Source: Solirubrobacteraceae bacterium (GTDB lineage Bacteria; Actinomycetota; Thermoleophilia; Solirubrobacterales; Solirubrobacteraceae). From it: DNA of 9,997 nucleotides. Positions 1 to 7,031 of this stretch are shown piece after piece (within the stretch, counting starts at the first letter, position 1; every line of letters starts with the position of its first letter). The stretch covers positions 1 through 9,997 of the forward strand of contig JAICJK010000052.1 in the NCBI GenBank assembly GCA_025928415.1, in the 5' to 3' direction. The notes beneath the pieces are model-generated. The model worked only from the letters and a program-made list of their open reading frames with translations, was not told where the DNA came from and ran no database searches. The translations under genes and the position numbers were made by a program.

Positions 1-505
1 GGTGGGCGACGCGCCCGCGGCGCTCGGGCCCTCGGTGGACCCTGAGCGCGCGCACCACTCGGTGGCGCGGGCCCGCGCCGCGCACCGGCTGCTGGCCGAG
101 GGCCGCCTGCCCGCGGGCCGGCTCGCCGTCGCCGACGAGCACCTGCTCGGCCTGCTGCTCCACGGCGACGATGCCACGCTGGGTGCCGAGTTCTCGGCCG
201 TGGAGCTCGCGCCCCTGGCGGGGCTCGGGCCGGGCCCGCGCGCGCGGCTCACCCAGACGCTGCGGGCGTGGCTCGACCATCCGGGCCACGTCCAGCGCGT
301 CGCGGGCCAGCTGCACGTGCATCCGCAGACGGTGCGCTATCGTATGCGCGCGCTCCGCGAGCTGTTCGGGGACGCCTTGGAGGACCCCGAGCGACGTTTC
401 GCGCTCGGCATCGCGCTGCGGGTCGGCCAGCCGGCGGGGATTGAGGACCCGCGGCCCGCGGTAGGAGAGTACGGCGCGTCCGCGAACCCAGAAGCGGACG
501 TTTAG
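1..505 (+). CDS. PucR/CdaR-type transcriptional regulator, C-terminal part (5' end outside window)
   Basis: Partial gene: the frame is open to the left edge and ends at TAG 503-505, so the GTG at base 2 is probably not the real start. The visible 167 residues contain the C-terminal helix-turn-helix of the PucR/CdaR family: a run ending LRAWLDHPGH, then QRVAGQLHVHPQTVRYRM (about residues 98-115), where HPQTVRYRM is the recognition helix, then a final helix with DPERRFALGIALRV. In this family the upstream part usually carries a sensor or GGDEF-like domain, which is not visible here. Such proteins activate purine, sugar-acid or amino-acid catabolic genes. A tail of about 25 residues after ALGIALRV is poorly conserved in character. 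No target genes can be named; the next gene is a sigma factor on the same strand, about 145 bases away with its own promoter. Family is quite sure, role unknown. Confidence 0.85.
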   Translation, partial: VGDAPAALGPSVDPERAHHSVARARAAHRLLAEGRLPAGRLAVADEHLLGLLLHGDDATLGAEFSAVELAPLAGLGPGPRARLTQTLRAWLDHPGHVQRVAGQLHVHPQTVRYRMRALRELFGDALEDPERRFALGIALRVGQPAGIEDPRPAVGEYGASANPEADV

Positions 506-521
506 GACGGATTCAGGCCAC

Positions 522-540
522 GTTGCTGAGATCCAGCGGC
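522..540 (+). terminator. Weak hairpin downstream of the PucR-type gene
   Basis: GTTGCTG, a 5-base loop, then CAGCGGC can pair over 7 positions in RNA, including two G-U pairs. It starts 17 bases after the stop codon of the regulator gene. There is no T tract, so termination here is only a possibility. Confidence 0.25.
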
Positions 541-581
541 CCTCCCGGACCGCATGCTCGGTGACCGCCCGCCCGAAAAGG

Positions 582-610
582 TTGCACGCGCAACAGCAAG
601 GGCGTAGAAT
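582..610 (+). promoter_or_regulatory. Sigma-70-type promoter of the sigma-factor gene (-35 TTGCAC, -10 TAGAAT)
   Basis: TTGCAC at 582-587 and TAGAAT at 605-610 are separated by exactly 17 bases. The -10 matches TATAAT at 5 of 6 positions; the -35 matches TTGACA only at its first three. The hexamers introduce a conspicuously AT-rich island (about 605-650) in otherwise very GC-rich DNA. Expected transcription start is near 617, leaving a leader of about 33 bases with a Shine-Dalgarno. The -35 lies inside an inverted repeat, GTTGC-N4-GCAAC at 581-594, which could be an operator. Confidence 0.6.
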
Positions 611-639
611 ACCGAGTAACAAAGTAGGTTATTCCCCGT

Positions 640-645
640 AAGGAG
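640..645 (+). promoter_or_regulatory. Shine-Dalgarno AAGGAG for the sigma-factor gene
   Basis: AAGGAG ends 4 bases before the TTG at 650. It decides that start: the next in-frame ATG is residue 55, inside conserved sigma region 2. The close spacing and the TTG codon suggest modest translation initiation. Confidence 0.65.
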
Positions 646-649
646 TTCG

Positions 650-1510
650 TTGCCCCGCATCACCCCCACCACCGTTCCCGACCTCGAGTTGCACGCCGAC
701 TCGGTCGACCTGCTCCTGCGCGACGCGGGCCGGTTCCCCCTGCTCAGGCCCGAGCAGGAGATCGAGCTCGCCAAGCGCATCGAGCGCGGCGACCTTGAGG
801 CGAAGGAGCTCATGATCAACTCCAACCTGCGCCTGGTCGTCTCGATCGCCCGCCGCTACGTCGGCCACGGGCTGTCGATGACGGACCTGGTCCAGGAGGG
901 GATGATCGGCCTGATCCGCGCCGCGGAGAAGTTCGACTGGCGCAAGGGCTTCCGCTTCTCGACCTACGCGACCCTGTGGATCCGCCAGTCGATCCAGCGC
1001 GGCCTGGACAACTCGGCGCGCATGGTGCGCCTGCCCGCCAACGTGGCCCAGCGCGCGCGCAAGGTCGGCCGCGTCACGAGCGACCTGTCGGTCAAGCTCG
1101 AGCGCGACCCGTCCGTCGAGGAGATCGCCGAGGCCGCCCAGCTCACCCCGGACGAGGTCCGGGCGATCCGCGAGGTCGACCGCACGCCGGCCAGCCTGAA
1201 CAGCCCGGTCGGCGAGGACGACGGCGGCGAGCTCGGCCACTTCATCGCCAACGAGGGCCCCGCCCCCGAGGACGAGGTCCACGCCGCGATCGCCGCGGTC
1301 GAGGTCCAGCGCGCCCTCGACGAGCTGCCCGAGCCCGAGCGCAAGGTCATCTCGCTGCGCTTCGGCACCTCCGGCGACGCGCCGCAGACGCCCGCGCAGA
1401 CCGCCCGCCAGCTCGGCGTCACCCCCCGCGAGGCCGCGAGCCTCGAGGAGAAGGCGCTCCGCAAGCTCGCCTCCGTGCCGCAGCTCGCTGCGCTGCGCGA
1501 GGCCGCCTAG
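650..1510 (+). CDS. RNA polymerase sigma factor, RpoD/SigA-like paralogue (group 2 type) with altered region 4.2
   Basis: A 286-residue sigma-70 family protein that directs RNA polymerase to promoters. Region 1.2 is DSVDLLLRDAGRFPLL (residues 17-32); region 2.1-2.2 is NSNLRLVVSIARRYVGHG and DLVQEGMIGLIRA (about 57-91); region 2.3-2.4 is FRFSTYATLWIRQSIQRGL (101-119). Region 3 spans about 128-205 and region 4 about 220-280, with LDELPEPERKVISLRFG followed by the helix-turn-helix VTPREAASLEEKALRKL. There is no acidic region 1.1, so it is shorter than housekeeping RpoD. Two oddities: the usual RERIRQIE recognition helix reads PREAASLE, and WW in region 2.3 is LW with T of RQAIT replaced by Q. 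TTG start chosen from AAGGAG at 640-645. No anti-sigma gene is adjacent. An alternative sigma factor is likely; its regulon cannot be told from here. Confidence 0.93.
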   Translation: MPRITPTTVPDLELHADSVDLLLRDAGRFPLLRPEQEIELAKRIERGDLEAKELMINSNLRLVVSIARRYVGHGLSMTDLVQEGMIGLIRAAEKFDWRKGFRFSTYATLWIRQSIQRGLDNSARMVRLPANVAQRARKVGRVTSDLSVKLERDPSVEEIAEAAQLTPDEVRAIREVDRTPASLNSPVGEDDGGELGHFIANEGPAPEDEVHAAIAAVEVQRALDELPEPERKVISLRFGTSGDAPQTPAQTARQLGVTPREAASLEEKALRKLASVPQLAALREAA

Positions 1511-1527
1511 CCCCCAAGACCCACCCC

Positions 1528-1552
1528 CCGCGGCGCCGATCCGGCGCCGCGG
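1528..1552. terminator. GC hairpin between convergent sigma-factor and ohr genes
   Basis: CCGCGGCGCCG, loop ATC, CGGCGCCGCGG: a perfect 11-bp stem starting 17 bases after the sigma-factor stop and 58 bases beyond the ohr stop on the other strand. It has no T tract on either side, so it is not a classical intrinsic terminator. Such T-less hairpins between convergent genes are common in GC-rich actinobacteria and probably serve both directions. The rest of 1511-1610 shows nothing else I can name. Confidence 0.5.
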
Positions 1553-1610
1553 TCGCGTGCGGGCCCCGCCTGCTCGCTCGCCGCGATGGCGTCCGCCCGG
1601 GCCGGCCCGC

Positions 1611-2042
1611 TCAGACCGGCGCGTCGCCGACGAACAGGCGGACCTCGATGTTGCCCTGCGTCGCCTTGGAGTACGGGCAGACGGTGTGCGCGGTGCGCAT
1701 CAGCTCGGTGGCCTTGTCGTCCTCCACGCCGGGCAGCGTGCCGTGCAGCTCGACGGCCAGGCCGAAGGCGCCGTCCTGCTCGCCGATCGACACCGCCGAG
1801 TCGATCCGGAACGCCTTGGCCGAGATCTTCTGCCCGCGCGCGACCAGCGACAGGGCGCTGAGGAAGCACGCCCCGAAGCCGAGCGCGAACAGCTCCTCCG
1901 GGTTGGTGGCCTCCGGCTGGTCGCTCGGACCGCCCATCTCCGGCGGCGGCTTGAGCAGCAGGTCGGGGTGGCCGTCAGCGCTGGTGGCGCGGCCGTCGCG
2001 GCCGCCGTTCGCGGTCGCGCGGGCGGTGTAGAGGACGTTCAT
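1611..2042 (-). CDS. ohr: Organic hydroperoxide resistance protein (Ohr, OsmC superfamily)
   Basis: A 143-residue cytoplasmic thiol peroxidase that reduces organic and fatty-acid hydroperoxides, normally recycled by lipoylated proteins. Length is typical of Ohr. The N-terminus, YTARATANGGRDGRATSADG, is the Ohr signature. Both redox cysteines are present: Cys59 in LFALGFGACFLSAL and Cys122 in VCPYSKATQGNI. Arg18 and Glu49, just before the first cysteine region, are the likely counterparts of the active-site Arg and Glu of characterised Ohr proteins. The VCPYS context and the GGRDGR start separate Ohr from OsmC proper. The ATG at 2040-2042 lies 9 bases after the phosphoribosyltransferase stop, so co-transcription is possible, but TAGGGT six bases before the ATG suggests its own leaderless promoter. 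No ohrR (MarR-type repressor) gene is in the window. Identification is firm. Confidence 0.95.
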   Translation of the reverse strand: MNVLYTARATANGGRDGRATSADGHPDLLLKPPPEMGGPSDQPEATNPEELFALGFGACFLSALSLVARGQKISAKAFRIDSAVSIGEQDGAFGLAVELHGTLPGVEDDKATELMRTAHTVCPYSKATQGNIEVRLFVGDAPV

Positions 2043-2048
2043 GCGCCA

Positions 2049-2054
2049 ACCCTA
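2049..2054 (-). promoter_or_regulatory. -10-like TAGGGT giving a possible leaderless ohr transcript
   Basis: On the minus strand TAGGGT is followed by exactly 6 bases and then the ATG of ohr, so transcription would start at or next to the A of ATG. Its TAG is also the stop codon of the upstream phosphoribosyltransferase gene. No convincing -35 is seen. Confidence 0.45.
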
Positions 2055-2588
2055 CGGACTGGGCGGCACCGCCCCGACGGGCGGCTCGGCGCTCCACGGG
2101 AAGATCACCCAGCGGTCCGTGCGCCGCCAGACGTAGTCGCACTTGACGATCGAGGCGGGCTTCTCGTAGAGGACGGCGGTCCGCGTCTCGGCGACCTTCC
2201 CGGCGCAGAAGCGCTCGACGACCTCGAGCGTCGCGCCGGTGTCGGCGACGTCGTCGACGATCAGCAGCCGCCAGTGCGCGACGTCGACGAGCTGCGGGAC
2301 CGGGGGAAGCACCATCGGGACGTCGAGGCGCTGGTCGACGCCCGTGTAGAACTCGACGCTCATCGCGCACGTGTTCTTGACGCCGAGCGCGTACCCGAGC
2401 GACGCCGCGGGCAGCAGGCCGCCGCGGGCGACCCCGAGGATCATGTCCGGCGCGTAGCCATCGGCGTGCACGGCGCGCGCCAGCTCGCGGGCCGCCTCGC
2501 CGAGCTGCGCCCAGCTCATCGCCTCGCGGTCGGAGGCCGGCAGGGCGGCGGCGGTCGCGGCCTCGCTCGCGGGCCCCGGGGCGTCCAT
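2052..2588 (-). CDS. Purine phosphoribosyltransferase-like protein (type I PRTase fold)
   Basis: A 178-residue type I phosphoribosyltransferase. The PRPP-binding motif is textbook: [14 protein letters not shown] (residues 108-121), with the paired acidic residues and the DTGAT phosphate loop. Upstream, [20 protein letters not shown] (about 50-69) is the usual PPi-loop region of hypoxanthine/xanthine-guanine PRTases, and the C-terminal [14 protein letters not shown] (152-165) resembles the aromatic purine-stacking segment of the COG2236-type hypoxanthine/xanthine-guanine PRTase-like family. The likely role is purine-base salvage with PRPP; the true substrate is uncertain, because this subfamily is poorly characterised. 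The first 23 residues are Ala/Pro-rich and an internal Met24 exists, but TACGCT six bases before the first ATG supports the longer start as a leaderless gene. It lies 43 bases after the aldehyde dehydrogenase and 9 before ohr. Confidence 0.88.
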   Translation of the reverse strand: MDAPGPASEAATAAALPASDREAMSWAQLGEAARELARAVHADGYAPDMILGVARGGLLPAASLGYALGVKNTCAMSVEFYTGVDQRLDVPMVLPPVPQLVDVAHWRLLIVDDVADTGATLEVVERFCAGKVAETRTAVLYEKPASIVKCDYVWRRTDRWVIFPWSAEPPVGAVPPSP

Positions 2589-2594
2589 GGCCGC

Positions 2595-2600
2595 AGCGTA
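2595..2600 (-). promoter_or_regulatory. -10-like TACGCT for the phosphoribosyltransferase gene (leaderless)
   Basis: Minus-strand TACGCT, then 6 bases, then ATG. The 15 bases TACGCTGCGGCCATG match those before the SnoaL-like gene (ending at 8797) with one difference. This suggests the phosphoribosyltransferase and ohr form a transcription unit separate from the aldehyde dehydrogenase operon upstream. Confidence 0.5.
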
Positions 2601-2618
2601 CCGCGGCCACGGGCGCGA

Positions 2619-2632
2619 ACCGGGTGCCCGGT
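2619..2632 (-). terminator. Short palindrome at the 3' end of the aldehyde dehydrogenase gene
   Basis: ACCGGG-TG-CCCGGT overlaps the first base of the stop codon of the aldehyde dehydrogenase gene. As RNA it would form a 4-6 bp GC stem without a T tract. It could be a weak terminator of the five-gene operon or, since it lies just upstream of the -10 of the next gene, a protein-binding site. Evidence is thin. Confidence 0.25.
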
Positions 2633-4089
2633 CAGAGCTGGAGGCTCTTGACCTGCAGGTACTCCTCGAGCGCGAAGCGGCCGAGCTCGCGACCGTGGCC
2701 GGACTGCTTGTAGCCGCCGAACGGCGCGAGCGGGTTGAAGACCCCGCCGTTGATCTCGACCTGCCCGGTGCGCAGGCGCCGCGCGACGGCCTTCGCGCGC
2801 TCCTCGTCGCCGGACCAGACGCCGCCCGCCAGCCCGTAGTCGGAGTCGTTGGCGATCCGGACCGCGTCGTCCTCGTCGTCGTAGGGCAGGATCGCCAGCA
2901 CCGGCCCGAAGATCTCCTCCTGCGCGATCGTCATCTCCGGCGTGACGTCGGAGAACACCGTCGGGCGGACGTAGTAGCCGCGGTCCAGGCCCTCGGGCGG
3001 CTCCGCGCCGCCGGTGACCAGCCGCGCGCCCTCCGCGACGCCCTTGGCGATGTAGCCGCGCACGCGCTCGCGCTGGACGTCGGAGACCAGCGGGCCGAGC
3101 CGGGTGGCCGGGTCGAGCGGCTCGCCGACGCGCGCCGCCTCCGCGGCGGCGGTCGCGATCTGCTCGGCCGCCGCGAGCTGCGCGCGGGGGACGAGCATCC
3201 GGGTCAGCGCGCTGCACGTCTGCCCGGAGTTCAGGAAGCACTTGGAGACGCCGTCGACGACCGCCCGCTCGAGGTCGGCGTCGTCGAGGATCACGTTCGG
3301 CGACTTGCCGCCGAGCTCGAGCGCCACGGGCTTGACGGTGCGCGCCGCCAGCTCGGAGACCCGCCGGCCCGCGCGCGTGGAGCCGGTGAACGAGACCATG
3401 TCCACGCCGGGATGGGCGGCGATCGCCTCGCCGACCTCCGGTCCGGTCCCGGTGACGAGGTTGAAGACGCCCGGCGGCAGGCCGGCGGCGTCGATCACCT
3501 CGGCCAGGACGAAGGCGTTCAGCGGCGTGACTTCGCTGGGCTTGAGCACCACGGTGCAGCCGGCGGTCAGGGCGGGGGCGACCTTCGCCGCGATCTGGTG
3601 CAGCGGGTAGTTCCACGGCGTGATCGCGCCGACGACGCCGGCGGGCTCGCGGACGACCAGCGAGTTGCCGACCGTCTCCTCCCATGCCACCTGCTCGACG
3701 AGCTGCGCCTGGGAGGCGAAGGACATGACCGGCAGGCCGACCTGGATCATGGCCGACAGGCCGACGGGCATCCCGAGCTCGGAGGAGATCAGCAGCGCGA
3801 GCTCCTCCTGGCGGTCCTGCAGGCCGGCCGAGATCGCGGTGCAGAAGGCGGCGCGCTCGGCGGCGGGGGTCGCGGCCCAGCCGTCGAACGCCTCGCGGGC
3901 GGCGCCGACCGCGACGTCGACGTCCTCCGGGGTGCCGCGCGGCACGGACCCCATCACCTCCTCGGTGGCGGCGTTGACGACCTCGAGCGTCGCGCGGCCC
4001 GCGGGCTCCACCCACGCTCCGCCGACGTAGAGGCGGTCGCGGTCGACGCGGCGGCCGGGGGCGGAGGTGGTCTGCGTTGCGGCTTCCAT
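2632..4089 (-). CDS. NAD(P)-dependent aldehyde dehydrogenase
   Basis: A 485-residue ALDH-superfamily enzyme oxidising an aldehyde to the carboxylic acid; the length is standard for the family. Motifs in order: [10 protein letters not shown] with Asn160 of the oxyanion hole, [10 protein letters not shown] (181-190, cofactor binding), FTGST (234-238, Rossmann turn), general base Glu258 in [10 protein letters not shown], nucleophile Cys292 in [15 protein letters not shown] (391-397), and the C-terminal [15 protein letters not shown]. All catalytic residues are present. The start ATG follows GAGGAG by 6 bases. The gene begins 15 bases after the GMC oxidase gene ends, so the two are almost surely co-transcribed, and the natural inference is that this enzyme oxidises the aldehyde that the GMC enzyme makes. 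Substrate cannot be read from sequence; succinic-semialdehyde activity is an alternative given the glutamate decarboxylase in the same array, but no transaminase is present. Confidence 0.95.
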   Translation of the reverse strand: MEAATQTTSAPGRRVDRDRLYVGGAWVEPAGRATLEVVNAATEEVMGSVPRGTPEDVDVAVGAAREAFDGWAATPAAERAAFCTAISAGLQDRQEELALLISSELGMPVGLSAMIQVGLPVMSFASQAQLVEQVAWEETVGNSLVVREPAGVVGAITPWNYPLHQIAAKVAPALTAGCTVVLKPSEVTPLNAFVLAEVIDAAGLPPGVFNLVTGTGPEVGEAIAAHPGVDMVSFTGSTRAGRRVSELAARTVKPVALELGGKSPNVILDDADLERAVVDGVSKCFLNSGQTCSALTRMLVPRAQLAAAEQIATAAAEAARVGEPLDPATRLGPLVSDVQRERVRGYIAKGVAEGARLVTGGAEPPEGLDRGYYVRPTVFSDVTPEMTIAQEEIFGPVLAILPYDDEDDAVRIANDSDYGLAGGVWSGDEERAKAVARRLRTGQVEINGGVFNPLAPFGGYKQSGHGRELGRFALEEYLQVKSLQL

Positions 4090-4095
4090 GGCGTG

Positions 4096-4101
4096 CTCCT
4101 C
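4096..4101 (-). promoter_or_regulatory. Shine-Dalgarno GAGGAG for the aldehyde dehydrogenase gene
   Basis: GAGGAG on the minus strand, 6 bases before the ATG at 4089 and inside the 15-base gap after the GMC oxidase stop. It supports the chosen start and translation from a polycistronic message. Confidence 0.65.
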
Positions 4102-4104
4102 GGG

Positions 4105-6102
4105 TCAGGCGGGGGTCAGCGTGTCGGCGGCCGGCGCCGCCGCCCCGGCGGCCGCGGCGATGCGGTCGGCGGTGCGGTGGGCCAGGGCCATGATCGTGAT
4201 CATCGGGTTGGTGCCGCTCGGCGTCGGGAACGCGGACGCGTCGCCGATCCACACGCCGGGCGTGTCGTGCAGCTCGCCGTCCGGGTTCGCGACGCTCGTC
4301 GCCGGATCGGCGCCCATGCGGCAGGTCCCCATCTGGTGGGCGGTGAACAGCCGCATGCCCCCGGCGCGCAGCGGGATGCGCTGGATCCGGGCGATGTAGG
4401 CCTCCAGGTCGTCGCCGCGGCGCCAGGTGGGCAGTCCCTCGGCCATCGTGTGGATGGTGTGCGCGCCGGCCGCCTCGTGACAGCGGACCTGCGCGTCGAG
4501 CGCCCGGCGGGTCAGCGCGACGTCCCGCGGCTCGGCCTCGAGGTCGTAGGTGTGCACGGCCTCGCCATCGGCGTCGATGGTCACGCGGCCGCCGCCCTGG
4601 TCGCGCAGCAGGCCGATGAACGTCGCGGCGTGGCTGAAGCCCTCCATGGCGGCCTTGTGGTCCGCCGCGGAGGTGAACGGGATCGCCGAGGCGGCCACCG
4701 CGGTCGTGTACTGCGCGCCCTCGATCAGGAAGCCGTAGCCGTCGCCGGTCGCGTTGGCCCACTCGTCGACGAGCCCGGCGTGCGGAGGGCCCCACCAGGC
4801 GCGCTGGTCGTCCTGGTAGAGGCCGAAGGTGGCGGTGCACGGGTGCAGGCGCAGGTGGCGCCCGACGGCGTCGCCGCCGATGCCGGTGCGCAGCAGCAGC
4901 GCCGGGGACTCCAGCGCGCCGCAGGCCACCACGACCTGGGGCGCGCGGACGGTGACGGCGGCGCTCGCGCCCGTCTCCGGGTCGGCGTAGGCGGCGGCGA
5001 CGCCCGCGGCGCGGCCGTCCTCCACGAGCACGCGCGCGGCGCGCGTGCGGCACAGGATCCGCGCGCCGTGGGCGGCGGCGTCGGCGAGGTAGGTCTTCGC
5101 CGTGGACTGCTTGGAGCCGGACTGGTCCCCGAAGCCCATGTAGCCCGCGCTCACCGCGTCATAGCGCGCCGGGTCGGCGTTGCGGTCGGTGCGGCGGAAC
5201 GACCAGCCGAGCGCCTCGGCGCCCGCGCGCATGCGCTCCTGCGGCCCGTTGAGGTCCGAGCAGTCCGGGTTGACGCCCAGGCGCGCCCAGACCGCGTCCA
5301 TGTGCGCGTCGAAGGCCGGGGTGGCGACGTCGCTCAGGCCGAAGTCGCGGGCCCACTGCTCGCGCACCCACGGCTTGGTGCGCAGGCAGTTGGTCCAGTT
5401 GATGACCGTCCCGCCGCCCAGGCACGAGCCCGCCTGCACCGAGACGTTCTGGTCGGCGGTCGGCGTGGGGCCGCCGCGGTAGAACAGGTGCTGGTAGGCC
5501 CACAGCTCGAGCTGGCAGAAGTCGGGCTCCTCGTACGCTCCGCCCGCCTCCAGGACGACGACCCGGAGCCCGCGCGCGGCCAGCCGCCCGGCGATCACGC
5601 CGCCGCCGGCGCCCGAGCCGACCACGACGACGTCGGCCTCCAGGGTCGTGTCGCCGTCGGGGACGAGCGGGACCAGGCGGCGCTCGTCCTGCGGTGGCGC
5701 CGACGCGGGGCCCGCGTAGCCGAACGCGGGCCAGTTGGGGTTGCGGCCCGCGGCGTCCGGCAGGCCGTAGGCGAAGAACAGGGTCAGGCTGGTGAGCGCC
5801 GCGACGCCGCCGGCGGCGTCGGCGGAGGCCAGCGCGAGGTTGCGCAGGAGCTGCTCGCGGGAGAGCTGGGAGGCCTGGGCGAAGCCCTGGGCGGCGAGCG
5901 CGTCGAGGAGCTGGCCGAGCCCGGCCGCCAGCTCCTCGGGCAGCGCGGCGATCTGCTGGGCGACCGCCTCGTCGGCCCCCACGTCGGAGGCGCTGCGGCC
6001 CCACAGGCCATGCGGGTCGCGGTCGCGGGGCAGCGACGGCACGACGGTGTCGCAGACCGCGCACAGGGTGGCGCGCTGGTCGGCGGTCAGCTCGTGGGGC
6101 AT
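4105..6102 (-). CDS. GMC-family FAD-dependent alcohol oxidase/dehydrogenase, long-chain fatty alcohol oxidase-like
   Basis: A 665-residue flavoprotein of the glucose-methanol-choline oxidoreductase superfamily, expected to oxidise an alcohol to an aldehyde. An N-terminal segment of about 150 residues ([15 protein letters not shown] near 13-27, largely helical) precedes the FAD domain; a similar CDT..PS segment opens fatty alcohol oxidases. Dinucleotide motif: [17 protein letters not shown] (159-175) followed by VVVLEAGG. The GMC signature region is [17 protein letters not shown] (225-241). C-terminal catalytic part: [12 protein letters not shown] (586-597, His589) and [14 protein letters not shown] with Asn632. 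HQMGTCRMG and the N-terminal segment favour long-chain or fatty alcohol substrates over choline or glucose. No signal peptide or clear membrane helix is seen. Start chosen at 6102 because GAGGAGGAG lies just upstream; the frame stays open far beyond but is not protein-like there. Lies 15 bases before the aldehyde dehydrogenase. Confidence 0.92.
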   Translation of the reverse strand: MPHELTADQRATLCAVCDTVVPSLPRDRDPHGLWGRSASDVGADEAVAQQIAALPEELAAGLGQLLDALAAQGFAQASQLSREQLLRNLALASADAAGGVAALTSLTLFFAYGLPDAAGRNPNWPAFGYAGPASAPPQDERRLVPLVPDGDTTLEADVVVVGSGAGGGVIAGRLAARGLRVVVLEAGGAYEEPDFCQLELWAYQHLFYRGGPTPTADQNVSVQAGSCLGGGTVINWTNCLRTKPWVREQWARDFGLSDVATPAFDAHMDAVWARLGVNPDCSDLNGPQERMRAGAEALGWSFRRTDRNADPARYDAVSAGYMGFGDQSGSKQSTAKTYLADAAAHGARILCRTRAARVLVEDGRAAGVAAAYADPETGASAAVTVRAPQVVVACGALESPALLLRTGIGGDAVGRHLRLHPCTATFGLYQDDQRAWWGPPHAGLVDEWANATGDGYGFLIEGAQYTTAVAASAIPFTSAADHKAAMEGFSHAATFIGLLRDQGGGRVTIDADGEAVHTYDLEAEPRDVALTRRALDAQVRCHEAAGAHTIHTMAEGLPTWRRGDDLEAYIARIQRIPLRAGGMRLFTAHQMGTCRMGADPATSVANPDGELHDTPGVWIGDASAFPTPSGTNPMITIMALAHRTADRIAAAAGAAAPAADTLTPA

Positions 6103-6111
6103 GGGCGGCGG

Positions 6112-6120
6112 CTCCTCCTC
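6112..6120 (-). promoter_or_regulatory. Shine-Dalgarno GAGGAGGAG for the GMC oxidase gene
   Basis: Minus-strand GAGGAGGAG ends 9 bases before the ATG at 6102, in the 47-base gap after the spermidine-synthase-like gene. It fixes the start of the GMC gene, whose frame has no stop upstream for more than 2 kb. Confidence 0.65.
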
Positions 6121-6149
6121 GGACGGCGCGGCGGGACGTCGACATCCTG

Positions 6150-7025
6150 TCAGGGCGCGGTGCCGGGGTCGAATCCCTGCGGGCTGGCGGCCGCGGGCTC
6201 GTCGTGCGACGGCCGCGCGCCGTCGACGAAGGCCTCGAGGTCGGGGCCGTCGATCACGAGCGCGGGCGCGTCGCCGCGCAGGGCGCGCGTCGCCAGCGCC
6301 CGGACCGGCAGCGGCCGCAGGGAGGCCAGCAGGACCGCGTTGCCGCCCTGCCGGCGGCGCACCAGCTTGCGCGCGGCGACCAGCGCGACGTGCTGGAAGG
6401 CCGTGCCCAGCGTCGCCGCCAGCTCGCGCGTGACGTCCATCGGCGGCGCGTCGATGACGTTGGCGGCCAGGATGCCGGCGGGGCGCAGGGCGCGCCGGGC
6501 GGTCGCGGCGAAGCCGGTGGTCACGAGGTGCGCGGGGATCTCCGTGCCCACGTAGGCGTCGAGCACGACGAGGTCGGCCGACGCGGGGCCGCGGCGCGCG
6601 AGGACCGCGCGGGCGTCGGCGTGGCGCACGCGCAGGACCGGGGACGGGCGCAGGCCGAGGTGCTCGCGCGCCAGGGCGACCAGGCCGGCGTCGACCTCGG
6701 CGACGACCTGGCGCGACCCGGGGCGGGTGGCGGCGACGTAGCGCGGCAGCGTGAACCCGCCGCCCCCGAGGTGCAGCGCGTCGATCGGGGCGCCGCGCGG
6801 GGCGAGCACGTCGACCACGTCGCCCAGCCGGCGCACGTAGGCGAAGTCCAGGTTGGTGGGGTCGCGCAGGTCGACGTGCGAGCAGTCCTCGTCGTCGAGG
6901 CGCAGCAGGCGGCGCCACGGCCGGCCGCTCTCGGGCAGCACCTGAGCCCACGCCAGGTCCGTCTGGCGCTCCACGCGCTCGGCGCTCCAGCGCGCCGGTG
7001 CGGCGGTGCGGCCGCGGTGGGCCAT
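6150..7025 (-). CDS. Spermidine synthase-like SAM-fold protein lacking the aminopropyltransferase motif
   Basis: A 291-residue protein with the Rossmann methyltransferase fold of the spermidine synthase/PABMT group. Motif I is DALHLGGGGFTLPRYVAA (82-99); the acidic end of beta-2 is VVAEVDAGLVALA (107-119, Glu110); HADAR (135-139) is the adenine-contact loop; DLVVLDAYVGTEIPAHLVT (151-169) is the region that holds the catalytic Asp. Compared with true spermidine synthases, GGGDG is replaced by GGGGF and the DSTDP-type active site by DAYVG, so polyamine synthesis is doubtful; a methyltransferase or other SAM-dependent activity is an alternative. There are no membrane segments, unlike the MFS-fused relatives. 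The last 30 residues look disordered. The ATG lies 6 bases after the glutamate decarboxylase stop without a clear Shine-Dalgarno, suggesting reinitiation, and 47 bases separate it from the GMC gene. Fold firm, function open. Confidence 0.82.
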   Translation of the reverse strand: MAHRGRTAAPARWSAERVERQTDLAWAQVLPESGRPWRRLLRLDDEDCSHVDLRDPTNLDFAYVRRLGDVVDVLAPRGAPIDALHLGGGGFTLPRYVAATRPGSRQVVAEVDAGLVALAREHLGLRPSPVLRVRHADARAVLARRGPASADLVVLDAYVGTEIPAHLVTTGFAATARRALRPAGILAANVIDAPPMDVTRELAATLGTAFQHVALVAARKLVRRRQGGNAVLLASLRPLPVRALATRALRGDAPALVIDGPDLEAFVDGARPSHDEPAAASPQGFDPGTAP

Positions 7026-7031
7026 GGCGCG

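Noticed and set aside
976..2031. Plus-strand frame through the sigma-factor gene and across ohr.
   Set aside because: Out-of-frame shadow of the sigma factor and antisense to ohr; no recognisable domain.
2587..6555. A 1322-codon open frame on the plus strand opposite the ALDH, GMC and SAM-fold genes.
   Set aside because: It is antisense to three clearly recognisable genes and its product is a biased R/G/A/D/V mixture with no domain. Long empty frames are expected opposite genes with G/C third positions.
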